9,876 nt of DNA. It comes from Bacteroidota bacterium (GTDB lineage: Bacteria; Bacteroidota; Bacteroidia; Chitinophagales; LD1). The position numbers and the translations under genes were made by a program. Under the pieces are notes generated by a model that made no database searches, had not been told where the DNA came from, and saw only the letters and a program-made list of their open reading frames with translations. The stretch spans positions 1 through 9,876 of the forward strand of contig JAEYZB010000267.1 of NCBI GenBank assembly GCA_023428205.1. The letters run 5' to 3'. Of this stretch, positions 1 to 6,608 are shown piece by piece. Each line of letters starts with the position of its first letter. The first letter of the stretch is position 1.

Positions 1-274
1 CGCCTTGTGGACCTTGAGGACCTACTGCGCCTTGAGCGCCAGTTGCGCCCTGTGGACCAACTGCTCCGGTTGCTCCATTAGCTCCGCTCGGCCCTTGAAC
101 ACCTTGTGGACACTGAGGACCAACCGCACCTTGCGCTCCCGTTGCGCCCTGAGGACCAACTGCTCCGGTTGCACCATTAGCTCCACTCGGACCTTGAACG
201 CCTTGTGGACCCTGAGGACCAACCGCACCTTGCGCTCCCGTTGCGCCCTGAGGACCTACTGCACCCGTAGCACC
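1..274 (-). repeat. 99-bp in-frame tandem repeats in the collagen-like stalk
   Basis: The stalk repeats with a 99-bp (33-residue, 11-triplet) period. Full units lie at 176-274 and 77-175, and a third partial unit at 1-76 is cut by the window edge. Each reads [33 protein letters not shown]. The two full units differ by one residue (Gly to Cys in the 77-175 unit). A 45-bp core is identical in both, which suggests recent unit duplication or gene conversion. Copy number is likely to vary between strains. Confidence 0.85.
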
Positions 275-742
275 ATTAGCGCCACTCGGACCTTGAATAC
301 CTTGAGGCCCTACTGCGCCTTGAGCACCTGTTGCACCAACGGGACCTTGAGGACCGGCTATACCTTGACTTCCTTGCGCTCCAGTTGCACCTATCGGACC
401 TTGAGGACCGACAGCACCTTGAGTACCTGTTGGACCAGTAAGCCCTATATTCCCTGTTGGACCAATCGCTACCCCCGAGTTACATAAACTAACCCAAACA
501 TTAACTCTATAATAATAGAAACAACCCAAGTCAGTATCATAAACCAAAAGACTGTTCGCGGGATTTGCAATAGCTAATCGTTGCATAGTAGTCAAACGAG
601 GAACTAACAAACCTTTGTCTATTGCTCTCATTTCCACCAACGAAGTAGGATGTGGATTGGGCGTGCCTATACCCACATTGTTTTGCGCAATTGCTACGTA
701 AAACGAAAAACTCAATATAAGTAGTAGTAGATGTTTGTGCAT
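1..742 (-). CDS. Collagen-like secreted fibre protein, N-terminal part (runs off left edge)
   Basis: Reading leftward from ATG at 740-742, the frame stays open for 247 codons to the window edge, so the C-terminus is missing. Residues 1-19 form a signal peptide (MHKH, then a Leu-rich core ending AIA, mature end Q20). Residues 21-87 are a globular head with [24 protein letters not shown] and LLVYDTD, ending in a Cys. From residue 94 Gly recurs every third position (GPT, GAT, GAQ, GPQ, GPS, GAN), a collagen-like stalk of at least 154 residues. One stalk Gly is replaced by Cys211. The head matches the fibre gene at 7777-8955 at about 41 of 67 positions, with identical head length. It is probably exported and displayed as a trimeric surface fibre; by analogy the missing end may carry an S74 domain. 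The gene lies 155 bp downstream of the solute-binding lipoprotein, same strand. The partner or ligand is unknown. Confidence 0.88.
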   Translation of the reverse strand, partial: MHKHLLLLILSFSFYVAIAQNNVGIGTPNPHPTSLVEMRAIDKGLLVPRLTTMQRLAIANPANSLLVYDTDLGCFYYYRVNVWVSLCNSGVAIGPTGNIGLTGPTGTQGAVGPQGPIGATGAQGSQGIAGPQGPVGATGAQGAVGPQGIQGPSGANGATGAVGPQGATGAQGAVGPQGPQGVQGPSGANGATGAVGPQGATGAQGAVGPQCPQGVQGPSGANGATGAVGPQGATGAQGAVGPQGPQG

Positions 743-897
743 ATTTCGGTTGTATACTTGTTCACTGACGTACTAACAATTACTCTATACGAAAACAAGA
801 TGCAAATTGTTACACAAAGAGACACCATAAAACAGGTAAAATAGTTAAAAAACCAAAAAATCTGGATTTTCAACCGAAATAAGCCACTCCGCTTTTA

Positions 898-2637
898 CTA
901 CTGTGCGAGCTGAAATGCCGCTTCATTAAATCCGGGACGAACAATGAATGTTTCCGTATTAGTAAAGCGTTTGCTGATAGCAATTTTTTCCATCGGTGAC
1001 CAAATAAAAATATAGGGTACTTGGTCATGGACAATGACTTGAAATTTGCGATATAAATCATTGCGTTTTTCCTCGTTCAATTCAGAACGAATATCTTCAA
1101 TCAACTTATCCGTTTCCGCATTTCCAAAATAAACATAGTTGCTTCCTCCATTAATAGATTCAGTATGCCAAATTTGTTTCGGGTCTTCCGGAGAAGGAGA
1201 GCCTATCCATGCTCCATAAAACATTTCGAAATCGTGTTTTTTCTGATTTTCAATATAAATGCTCCACTCCTGTGGAACCACATCTACATTAATTCCCGCC
1301 TGACGAGCCGCCTCTTTAAAAATCAACGCTGCATCTCTGCGGGTATCGTTTCCTGCATTGTATGTAAATGTTATATTAAACTCTGTATGTTTTCCATTAA
1401 TTTTTTTATCAATAATACCATCTCCGTTGCTGTCTTTCCAACCGGCTCCAGCCAATAATGCCTTTGCCTTATCTACGCTAAACTCATAGAATGAGATGGT
1501 ATCATTATATGCTCCTTTTTTATACGGGTTTATCGGCCCAGTAATTCGTTTTCCTAAATTGTAGCCGATTACTTTATTCATTTTATCCACGTCCGTCAAA
1601 TGCGCCAACGCTCTGCGTACATTCACATCTTCAAACTTGGGATTACGCATATTAAGCCCAAAATAAGTGTAGGCCATTGAAAGAGGAGTCGAAAGGGTAA
1701 AGTTTTCTTTGATTTTATCAGAAGTCTGCAACTGCTCTACAAAGTCTTTAGATTTAATGCCACTCATCACATCCAATTTCAATCCTTTCAAAGCCGTAAG
1801 CGCACCTGTTTGGTCCTTAATAACAGTATAAACCAATCGGTCAGGATTTGCCTGATAGAAATACTCACTTTTATATTTATCTCCCCACCAGTTTTTCTTT
1901 TTACTCAACACGATACGCTGACCGGGAACCCATTCCGTAAATTCATACGGTCCCGAACCCACAATAAATCCTTTTTCACGTTGATATTTTTCAGAGTTGT
2001 ATTCTGTCGCAAACGCCTTCATTGTTGGGTCGTTTTCTACCTCTTTGAATTTCGTGTTCAAATCATTAATGGAAAATTTATCCATTAGCTTTTTCGGGTC
2101 ATAGATATATTGCGGTATAACACGAAATTCTCCCGCAGTGCTTTTTGCCAAAATATATTTTTTGTTGCATACAATGGTCAATTTTCTCGGATTCACCGAA
2201 TCTTTAACGATATCGCTAATCAACTCAAAATATGGGCGGTAATGCTCATTCTGAATCACCGGAGCTTTAAACAGTTTTACACTAAAAATAACATCTTCCA
2301 CCGTGATAGGCGTTCCATTATCCCACACAGCATCTTCACGCAACTCACAAGTATATTTCAATAAGCCATTAGCCTCATCATACTCTTCTGTAGGCAACGC
2401 CTTCGCCAAATACGGTTCGTCTTTCAGCGTTACAGGATTGGTACCCCACAATGTTTGAAACATTTGCGACAAGTAGTAACCGGCTTCAGCAGACTGATAG
2501 TTGGTTGGATTGAGCATATCCGTATCACTCAATTCATGAATGACAACATCATTTTTCGATTTCTTTTTTCCGCAACCATACAAAACAAGGGCTGCCAATG
2601 CGATTACTGCAAGACGATAGGTGTATTTTCCGTTCAT
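898..2637 (-). CDS. ABC transporter substrate-binding lipoprotein, SBP_bac_5 (OppA/DppA-like) family
   Basis: A 579-residue protein starting at ATG 2637 and ending at TAG. The N-terminus is a lipoprotein signal: basic start, hydrophobic stretch at residues 9-20, and lipobox L-Y-G-C with Cys22 as the lipidated residue. The mature protein has the marks of family 5 binding proteins: an LREDAVWDNGTPITVEDV block (about 99-116), GSGPYEFTEW (227-236), a LAHLTDVDKMNKVI segment, and the late lobe with KDSNGDGIIDKK and ARQAGINVDVV. It would capture peptides or another small solute at the envelope and pass it to an ABC permease. Length is normal for the family. No OppBCDF permease genes are adjacent, so the substrate cannot be named. 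The basic residues after the Cys (GKKKSK) do not look like an acidic surface-export signal. The gene lies 89 bp downstream of the ABC ATPase on the same strand and has its own promoter candidate at 2660-2690. Confidence 0.9.
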   Translation of the reverse strand: MNGKYTYRLAVIALAALVLYGCGKKKSKNDVVIHELSDTDMLNPTNYQSAEAGYYLSQMFQTLWGTNPVTLKDEPYLAKALPTEEYDEANGLLKYTCELREDAVWDNGTPITVEDVIFSVKLFKAPVIQNEHYRPYFELISDIVKDSVNPRKLTIVCNKKYILAKSTAGEFRVIPQYIYDPKKLMDKFSINDLNTKFKEVENDPTMKAFATEYNSEKYQREKGFIVGSGPYEFTEWVPGQRIVLSKKKNWWGDKYKSEYFYQANPDRLVYTVIKDQTGALTALKGLKLDVMSGIKSKDFVEQLQTSDKIKENFTLSTPLSMAYTYFGLNMRNPKFEDVNVRRALAHLTDVDKMNKVIGYNLGKRITGPINPYKKGAYNDTISFYEFSVDKAKALLAGAGWKDSNGDGIIDKKINGKHTEFNITFTYNAGNDTRRDAALIFKEAARQAGINVDVVPQEWSIYIENQKKHDFEMFYGAWIGSPSPEDPKQIWHTESINGGSNYVYFGNAETDKLIEDIRSELNEEKRNDLYRKFQVIVHDQVPYIFIWSPMEKIAISKRFTNTETFIVRPGFNEAAFQLAQ

Positions 2638-2659
2638 TACTTATTGATTTTAGAATGTG

Positions 2660-2690
2660 CGAAGATAAAAAAGAAGTCATAAGGAGCAAG
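2660..2690 (-). promoter_or_regulatory. Candidate Bacteroidota-type promoter for the solute-binding lipoprotein
   Basis: On the minus strand CTTG (2687-2690) is followed by 19 bp and then TATCTTCG (2660-2667). The consensus in this phylum is TTTG-N19-TAnnTTTG, so the spacing is exact with one mismatch in each box. The -7 box ends about 22 bp before the ATG at 2637. It would give the lipoprotein transcription independent of the ATPase gene upstream. Confidence 0.45.
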
Positions 2691-2726
2691 CCGTATATTC
2701 CTGCTCGTTTTTTTTAACCATTTCGA

Positions 2727-3380
2727 TTATATGATTTGCCCGTCCTTCATCACAATTTTTCGGTCAGCCATTTCGGCTAATTGCTCATTGTGAGTAACGA
2801 TGATAAAGGTTTGTTGAAACTCATCGCGCAACTCAAAAAAGAGCTTATGCAAAGCATGCGCATTATCCGTATCCAAGTTCCCGGAAGGCTCATCAGCTAA
2901 AACTAATTTCGGTTGATTCATCAAAGCACGCGCCACTGCCACACGCTGCTGCTCCCCGCCCGAAAGCTGCGATGGTTTATGAGAAAGTCTATGAGAAAGC
3001 TTTAATCTTTCCAATAATTCTTTCGCCCGTTTTTCCGCTTCAGCCACTGATTTTCCGTTGATAAATGCCGGAATACACACATTTTCCAAAGCCGTAAATT
3101 CCGGCAGCAAATGATGAAACTGAAAAATAAATCCAATGTTTTGATTTCGGAACTTCGGTAAAGCACTTGCTTTTTGACGAAAAACTGTTGTACCATCTAA
3201 AAACACTTCGCCATTATCCGGCAAATCCAACGTCCCTAAAATATGCAACAACGTACTTTTCCCTGCACCACTCGGTCCAACAATACTCACCACCTCCGCT
3301 TTTTGCACCGAAAGAGAGACATCGTTCAAAACCCGCAATTCGCCATAATTCTTAGATATATTTTTTGCTTCTAACAACAT
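2727..3380 (-). CDS. ABC transporter ATP-binding protein, LolD/MacB (lipoprotein-release/efflux) type
   Basis: A 217-residue cytoplasmic ATPase starting at ATG 3380. All nucleotide-binding motifs are present: Walker [10 protein letters not shown] (35-43), Q-loop Gln87 in [17 protein letters not shown], signature LSGGEQQR (139-146), Walker B LVLADEP (159-165) with catalytic Glu164, D-loop SGNLD (166-170), and switch His197 in IIVTH. The [16 protein letters not shown] block and the SGNLD form are typical of the LolD/MacB/FtsE group, which drives type VII ABC (mechanotransmission) systems moving lipoproteins from the inner membrane or powering efflux. No MacB/LolCE permease is adjacent, as is frequent in Bacteroidota, so the partner must be elsewhere. 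LolD is the best guess, but MacB or FtsE-like roles remain possible. The gene diverges from sucC with 80 bp between the start codons. Confidence 0.9.
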   Translation of the reverse strand: MLLEAKNISKNYGELRVLNDVSLSVQKAEVVSIVGPSGAGKSTLLHILGTLDLPDNGEVFLDGTTVFRQKASALPKFRNQNIGFIFQFHHLLPEFTALENVCIPAFINGKSVAEAEKRAKELLERLKLSHRLSHKPSQLSGGEQQRVAVARALMNQPKLVLADEPSGNLDTDNAHALHKLFFELRDEFQQTFIIVTHNEQLAEMADRKIVMKDGQII

Positions 3381-3384
3381 TCAC

Positions 3385-3414
3385 TTTGATTTTTTGTTCC
3401 TTCTTCTACCTTTG
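3385..3414 (+). promoter_or_regulatory. Strong Bacteroidota consensus promoter of sucC
   Basis: TTTG at 3385-3388, an 18-bp spacer, then TACCTTTG at 3407-3414. This fits TTTG-N19-TAnnTTTG with every consensus base present and a spacer one base short. Transcription would begin around 3420, giving a leader of about 40 nt before ATG 3461. That leader has no Shine-Dalgarno sequence and is A/T-rich next to the start. Confidence 0.75.
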
Positions 3415-3460
3415 TCAGCCGAAAAGCAATTATAAGGCATTTAATCTAAAATCATTATTT

Positions 3461-4687
3461 ATGAATTTGCACGAGTACCAAGCAAAAGAATTATTGAAAA
3501 AAAATGGAGCGTTGATTCAGGAAGGAATCGTAGCCACCACACCTGACGAAGCAGTAGCTGCCGCACAAAAACTGAAAGAACTATACAACAGCGACTGGGT
3601 TGTGGTGAAATCGCAAATTCACGCGGGCGGACGCGGAAAAGGCAAGATTGTCGGTACAGAACAAAACGGAGTGGCATTAGCGAAAAACCACGATAAAGTA
3701 CGCGAAATTTCGACTAACATTTTAGGAGGAGTTTTGGTAACAAAACAAACAGGAGAGACAGGTCGTTTGGTAAATAAAGTATTGATAGCACAAGACGTGT
3801 ACTATCCGGGAGCTTCCGAACCGAAAGAGTTGTACGTTTCAATCCTGTTGGACAGAGGCACAGGCAAAAACGTATTCATCTATTCTACCGAAGGCGGTAT
3901 GGATATAGAAGAAGTTGCCGAACACCAACCGGAAAAAGTATTTAAAGAATATATAGACCCTTCCGTTGGTTTCCGCGATTTTCAGGCGCGCAAAATGGCG
4001 TTCAATTTAGGATTGACAGGAACTGCCAACAAAGAATTTTTGAAATTCATCAAAGGCGTGTACAGCGCATATATTACCTCCGATGCAAGTATGGTGGAAA
4101 TCAACCCTTGCCTGAAAACTTCTGACGAAAAAATCATTGCCGTTGACGGAAAAATTTCGTTGGATGATAACGCCCTTTATCGCCATGCAGATTTACTGGC
4201 ATTGCGCGACCTGAACGAAGAAGACCCGACAGAAGTAGAAGCCTCCAACGCAGAACTGAACTACGTGAAACTAGACGGAAACGTAGGCTGTATGGTAAAT
4301 GGCGCAGGCTTGGCAATGGCGACCATGGACATCATTAAACTAAGCGGTGGCGAACCGGCAAACTTTTTGGATGTGGGTGGAACAGCCAACGCAGAGCGCG
4401 TAGAAAAAGCATTCCGTATCATTTTGAAAGACCCGAACGTGAAAGCGATTTTGGTAAATATTTTTGGCGGTATCGTTCGTTGCGACCGCGTGGCGCAAGG
4501 TATCATTGACGCTTACAAATCTATCGGAAATATTCCGGTGCCAATCATCGTTCGTTTGCAAGGAACAAATGCCGTAGAAGCGAAAAAAATGATTGACGAA
4601 TCAGGCTTGCAAGTGCTTTCAGCTATTCAGTTGAAAGAAGCTGCCGAGCAGGTAGAAAAAGCATTAGGAACAAAAGCTACCGCGTAG
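3461..4687 (+). CDS. sucC: Succinate-CoA ligase (succinyl-CoA synthetase) beta subunit
   Basis: A 408-residue protein that, with SucD, interconverts succinyl-CoA and succinate with formation of ATP or GTP in the TCA cycle. The start at 3461 gives the canonical MNLHEYQAKELL. An in-frame TTG at 3365 would add 32 non-conserved residues, and the promoter lies inside that stretch, so it is rejected. The N-terminal ATP-grasp region (about 2-240) has the Gly-rich IHAGGRGKGK, followed by the metal-nucleotide residues in MVEINP (Glu213, Asn215) and VDGKISLDDNALYRH. The C-terminal ligase domain carries GNVGCMVNGAGLAMATMD, FLDVGGTA and the GGIVRCD (336-342) segment. Length is slightly above the 388 residues of E. 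coli SucC. Nucleotide specificity cannot be read with confidence. sucD is not the next gene; a terminator follows directly, so this is a single-gene transcript. Confidence 0.97.
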   Translation: MNLHEYQAKELLKKNGALIQEGIVATTPDEAVAAAQKLKELYNSDWVVVKSQIHAGGRGKGKIVGTEQNGVALAKNHDKVREISTNILGGVLVTKQTGETGRLVNKVLIAQDVYYPGASEPKELYVSILLDRGTGKNVFIYSTEGGMDIEEVAEHQPEKVFKEYIDPSVGFRDFQARKMAFNLGLTGTANKEFLKFIKGVYSAYITSDASMVEINPCLKTSDEKIIAVDGKISLDDNALYRHADLLALRDLNEEDPTEVEASNAELNYVKLDGNVGCMVNGAGLAMATMDIIKLSGGEPANFLDVGGTANAERVEKAFRIILKDPNVKAILVNIFGGIVRCDRVAQGIIDAYKSIGNIPVPIIVRLQGTNAVEAKKMIDESGLQVLSAIQLKEAAEQVEKALGTKATA

Positions 4688-4717
4688 TTTTCAATTAAAA
4701 AATGAGAATTAAAAATT

Positions 4718-4751
4718 AAAAAAGGGTTGAGAGAAATCTCAGCCCTTTTTT
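4718..4751 (+). terminator. Intrinsic terminator after sucC
   Basis: The 9-bp stem GGGTTGAGA/TCTCAGCCC (4724-4732 with 4737-4745, one G-T pair) closes on a GAAA tetraloop. It is extended by six A-T pairs (A 4718-4723 with T 4746-4751) and ends in a T run. It lies 30 bp after the sucC stop. The A and T flanks would let it work in both directions. Confidence 0.92.
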
Positions 4752-4792
4752 GTTTGTATCGTGCTCGTTTTTTCAGACCATTTGTAGCCTAT

Positions 4793-4868
4793 CGTCATTC
4801 CTGCGAAAGCAGGAATCCTATACATTATAAAGGCTTTTAAAAAGATTCCCGCTTTCGCGGGAATGGCG
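4793..4868. repeat. Two-hairpin inverted-repeat (REP/MITE-like) element
   Basis: Two hairpins face each other: ATTCCTGC-GAAA-GCAGGAAT (4797-4816) and ATTCCCGC-TTTC-GCGGGAAT (4845-4864), joined by a 28-bp AT-rich linker. The ends (CGTC at 4793, GGCG ending 4868) extend the symmetry, so the whole element is an imperfect inverted repeat with arms of about 25 bp. The core ATTCC(C/T)GCGAAAGC(A/G)GGAAT is a type seen interspersed in many bacterial genomes, consistent with a short non-autonomous element. No transposase is visible nearby. Confidence 0.8.
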
Positions 4869-4941
4869 TGCGTTTTTGTTTTTCACCTGCTCGTTTTTGG
4901 TTACTGAGCTTGTCGAAGTATCACCCATTTCACACCCCTCT

Positions 4942-5076
4942 GTCCCGCGAAGCGCGGGACATCTCCCCTATTCAGGGGAGAAATGGATTAGCACTTCCAC
5001 ACACATTTAATCTATCTGCGCGCACCAAACTCTTCCCCTTGCAAAGGGGAAGTACCGCGAAGCGGGGAAGGGGTTT
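4942..5076. repeat. Structured interspersed repeat, copy A (115-bp direct repeat plus leading hairpin)
   Basis: Consecutive hairpins: GTCCCGCG-AAG-CGCGGGAC (4942-4960), CTCCCCT-ATTC-AGGGGAG (4963-4980), CTTCCCCTT-GCA-AAGGGGAAG (5032-5052) and CCGC-GAA-GCGG (5055-5065). Positions 4962-5076 match 6882-6996 at 108 of 115 bases, same orientation. Positions 4988-5040 are identical in the two copies. The stretch has no credible gene in any frame. Confidence 0.88.
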
Positions 5077-5084
5077 CCTCCCAC

Positions 5085-5114
5085 AAAAAAAGGTCAGCAT
5101 TACTGCTGACCTTT
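5085..5114 (-). terminator. Probable intrinsic terminator for leftward transcription
   Basis: A perfect 11-bp stem (5089-5099 with 5104-5114; AAAGGTCAGCA on the plus strand) closes on a 4-nt loop. Read on the minus strand it is followed by a T run (complement of A 5085-5090). It sits about 165 bp downstream of the small membrane-protein gene at 5280-5483 and may end that transcript. Confidence 0.65.
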
Positions 5115-5171
5115 GGAAATTTATATCCTCGTTACAATTACGAACAAGGATAAGCGGAGTGGAAGAACTGC

Positions 5172-5217
5172 CGCAAGCGTCCGCTTGTGGCTTACTTCTC
5201 ACAAGCGGACGCTTGCG
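5172..5217. repeat. Perfect 18-bp inverted repeat (long hairpin)
   Basis: CGCAAGCGTCCGCTTGTG (5172-5189) is perfectly complementary to 5200-5217 across a 10-nt loop. No T run follows on either strand, so it is not a typical intrinsic terminator. It is followed by GAGAGTGGG, which resembles the GAGCGTGGG after the hairpin of the neighbouring 49-bp repeat, suggesting a related element. Confidence 0.8.
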
Positions 5218-5223
5218 AGAGTG

Positions 5224-5272
5224 GGGGCTTCTTGTTTCTTGCATCCTCGTTACAAACGAGGACGAGCGTGGG
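5224..5272. repeat. 49-bp direct repeat, copy 1
   Basis: Identical to 5512-5560 (offset 288 bp). It contains the hairpin TCCTCGTT-ACA-AACGAGGA (5244-5262), followed by CGAGCGTGGG. The two copies flank the small membrane-protein gene. A more diverged relative (TCCTCGTTACAATTACGAAC and following bases) begins near 5126. Confidence 0.85.
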
Positions 5273-5279
5273 TTGTTAG

Positions 5280-5483
5280 TTAGTATCCATTTATCAGTCT
5301 GCGTAATTCCGTAACAAGAATATAAATACCGATAATAATGAAACCAATTCCACTAAAATATCCTTTTGCTTTTACAAGAAGAATATCGTCTTCGGCTACG
5401 TTCATCTTATTTGTGGAACGCAAAACATATATACCAAAGATAAGACTTCCTATGCCCAATAATATCTTCGTTTTATCAATCAT
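5280..5483 (-). CDS. Small two-helix membrane protein, unknown function
   Basis: A 67-residue protein from ATG 5483 to TAA 5280. Two hydrophobic segments are clear: about residues 6-22 (KILLGIGSLIFGIYVL) and 42-60 (YFSGIGFIIIGIYILVTEL). They are separated by a charged 20-residue loop (RSTNKMNVAEDDILLVKAK), and the C-terminus is basic (RRLINGY). This is the pattern of a small inner-membrane hairpin protein. I do not recognise a family. It stands alone between two identical 49-bp repeats, which suggests it may have moved as a small cassette. Coherent hydrophobic architecture and absence of repeat-derived sequence support a real gene, but it is short and could be a spurious or decaying frame. 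Confidence 0.6.
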   Translation of the reverse strand: MIDKTKILLGIGSLIFGIYVLRSTNKMNVAEDDILLVKAKGYFSGIGFIIIGIYILVTELRRLINGY

Positions 5484-5511
5484 TTCTCGTTGTTTGGTGC
5501 TGTTGCGGGTT

Positions 5512-5560
5512 GGGGCTTCTTGTTTCTTGCATCCTCGTTACAAACGAGGACGAGCGTGGG
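5512..5560. repeat. 49-bp direct repeat, copy 2
   Basis: Second identical copy of the 5224-5272 repeat, in the same orientation, with the hairpin at 5532-5550. It lies between the start of the small membrane-protein gene and the end of the 228-residue gene. Confidence 0.85.
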
Positions 5561-5598
5561 AAAATGCTGACGACTGACCACTGTTTACTGACTACGGT

Positions 5599-6285
5599 TT
5601 ATGTATTCTCTCCCGTTACCGTTACGTCCAGCACATCGCTTACCAAACCTACGGTTTCATCGTTGAGGAGGTAGCGGGCTTGGTATTTCCAAACGGCACT
5701 TTGCCCCAGTGGCGGAAGTGGTTCATTATCTATATAATCAGGTCTGGTATCAATAGCGAGAAACTCAAAGCCTGTGCCTCTATCCACCCACAGCTTGATG
5801 CCTTCGCTGTGTCCTTTTTTCCAGAGAATATTCGGTCTGCCGCTTTCCAAACGAACGCCCAAAATTGGCTTCCATGTATTGGGGTCGTCCGTGCTTTCTT
5901 CGCCTATGATGCGCATATCATCGCCAATGGATTCGGTGTAATTCGGATGAGCCTTGATGGTTTGCACCAGCAAGCGAACACGATTGAAAATACCACTCTG
6001 CACCGTTGGCGGAATGGGCGGCAGGGTCGGTAAAATCGGTGGAACTAAAGTGCCTGTGCCGTCCCGCAATTGGTTTTTGAAAGCCGTAGCCGCTTCCAGT
6101 TTATTGCGCAACTGCTCGACAAATAGCAGTGTGCCTGCGAAAATATCGCTGTCGGTTTCCAACTGGGCAATCGTAGCGGGACTCAAATTGAGAATCACCT
6201 GATAATCTTTCGCCTTTTGTTCGAAATTTACGAGCCAAATTGCTCTATCAGCATCGGCTCTTGGGAGATAATCATGCTTTTTCAT
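5599..6285 (-). CDS. Uncharacterised 228-residue protein with DYLPR N-terminus and FN3-like C-terminus
   Basis: ATG at 6285, TAA at 5599. There is no signal peptide and no membrane segment. Residues 1-75 begin KHDYLPRADADRAIWLVNF and are predicted helical from their pattern. Residues 79-94 are a Pro-rich linker (TLVPPILPTLPPIPPT). Residues 100-130 form another helical piece (RVRLLVQTIKAHPNYTESIG). About 134-223 looks like a beta-sandwich of fibronectin type III kind, with the signature DTRPDYIDNEPLPP, WKYQARYLLND, TVGLVSDVLDVTV. I recall proteins of this architecture from environmental bacterial genomes, without an assigned function. It is monocistronic here: 115 bp separates it from the small membrane gene, and a 21-bp repeat array covers its upstream region. 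Pro-linker and FN3-like folds suggest protein or polymer binding; that is inference only. Confidence 0.82.
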   Translation of the reverse strand: MKKHDYLPRADADRAIWLVNFEQKAKDYQVILNLSPATIAQLETDSDIFAGTLLFVEQLRNKLEAATAFKNQLRDGTGTLVPPILPTLPPIPPTVQSGIFNRVRLLVQTIKAHPNYTESIGDDMRIIGEESTDDPNTWKPILGVRLESGRPNILWKKGHSEGIKLWVDRGTGFEFLAIDTRPDYIDNEPLPPLGQSAVWKYQARYLLNDETVGLVSDVLDVTVTGENT

Positions 6286-6339
6286 AATTATTGGTTTTTG
6301 AGTGATGAAATAAAAAATTTAGACGAAAATCCTTGCTAC

Positions 6340-6608
6340 GAGCCATTCGTGGGAAGCCACCAGTCATTGGCGGAAGCCCTCCTGCTGTTGGTGGGAATCC
6401 TCCTGTCATTGGTGGGAGCCCACCCGTCATCGGTGGGAACCCTCCCGTCATCGGTGGGAGTCCACCAATCATTCGAGGGAATCCTCCGGTCATTGGTGGG
6501 AGTCCACCAGCCATTCGAGGGACCCCTCCAGTCATTGGTGGGAGCCCACCAACCGTTGGGGGAAACCCGCCCGCCATTCGTGGGAGCCCACCTACCATTG
6601 GTGGGAAC
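6340..6608. repeat. 21-bp tandem repeat array, 12 full units, upstream of the 228-residue gene
   Basis: Twelve uninterrupted 21-bp units run from 6348 to 6599, with partial units at both ends (6340-6347, 6600-6608). Plus-strand consensus is GGTGGGA(G/A)YCCWCCNRYCATT. Most units contain a short palindrome such as GGTGG-GAGC-CCACC. From unit 4 on the units alternate between an 'AGyCCA' and an 'A(A/C)yCCt/g' form, so there is a 42-bp higher-order period. Because 21 is divisible by 3, all six frames stay open and encode Gly/Pro-rich heptads; these are by-products of the period. There are no spacers, so it is not CRISPR. The array ends about 55 bp upstream of the ATG at 6285, so it lies in that gene's leader or promoter region. 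Confidence 0.9.

Noticed and set aside
5..487. Plus-strand open frame rich in Thr/Leu/Cys/Arg
   Set aside because: It is the complement of the collagen-like stalk; the minus-strand frame has a signal peptide, a conserved head and Gly-X-Y periodicity.
743..897. Promoter of the left-hand fibre gene
   Set aside because: The best match (TTTG, 20 bp, TAATTGTT on the minus strand) has two mismatches in the -7 box, and I see no clear terminator for the lipoprotein gene here either.
2684..2714. GAGCA...TGCTC followed by eight T on the plus strand as a terminator
   Set aside because: Only a 5-bp stem with a 13-nt loop, and no plus-strand gene upstream to terminate; the bases also overlap the lipoprotein promoter region.
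4868..5314. 148-codon plus-strand frame
   Set aside because: It runs through several hairpin repeats (PLSREARD..., LFPLQRGS...), a product of GC-rich palindromes; no coherent protein.
6348..6599. Possible CRISPR array
   Set aside because: Units are contiguous 21-mers with no spacers, and no cas genes are nearby.
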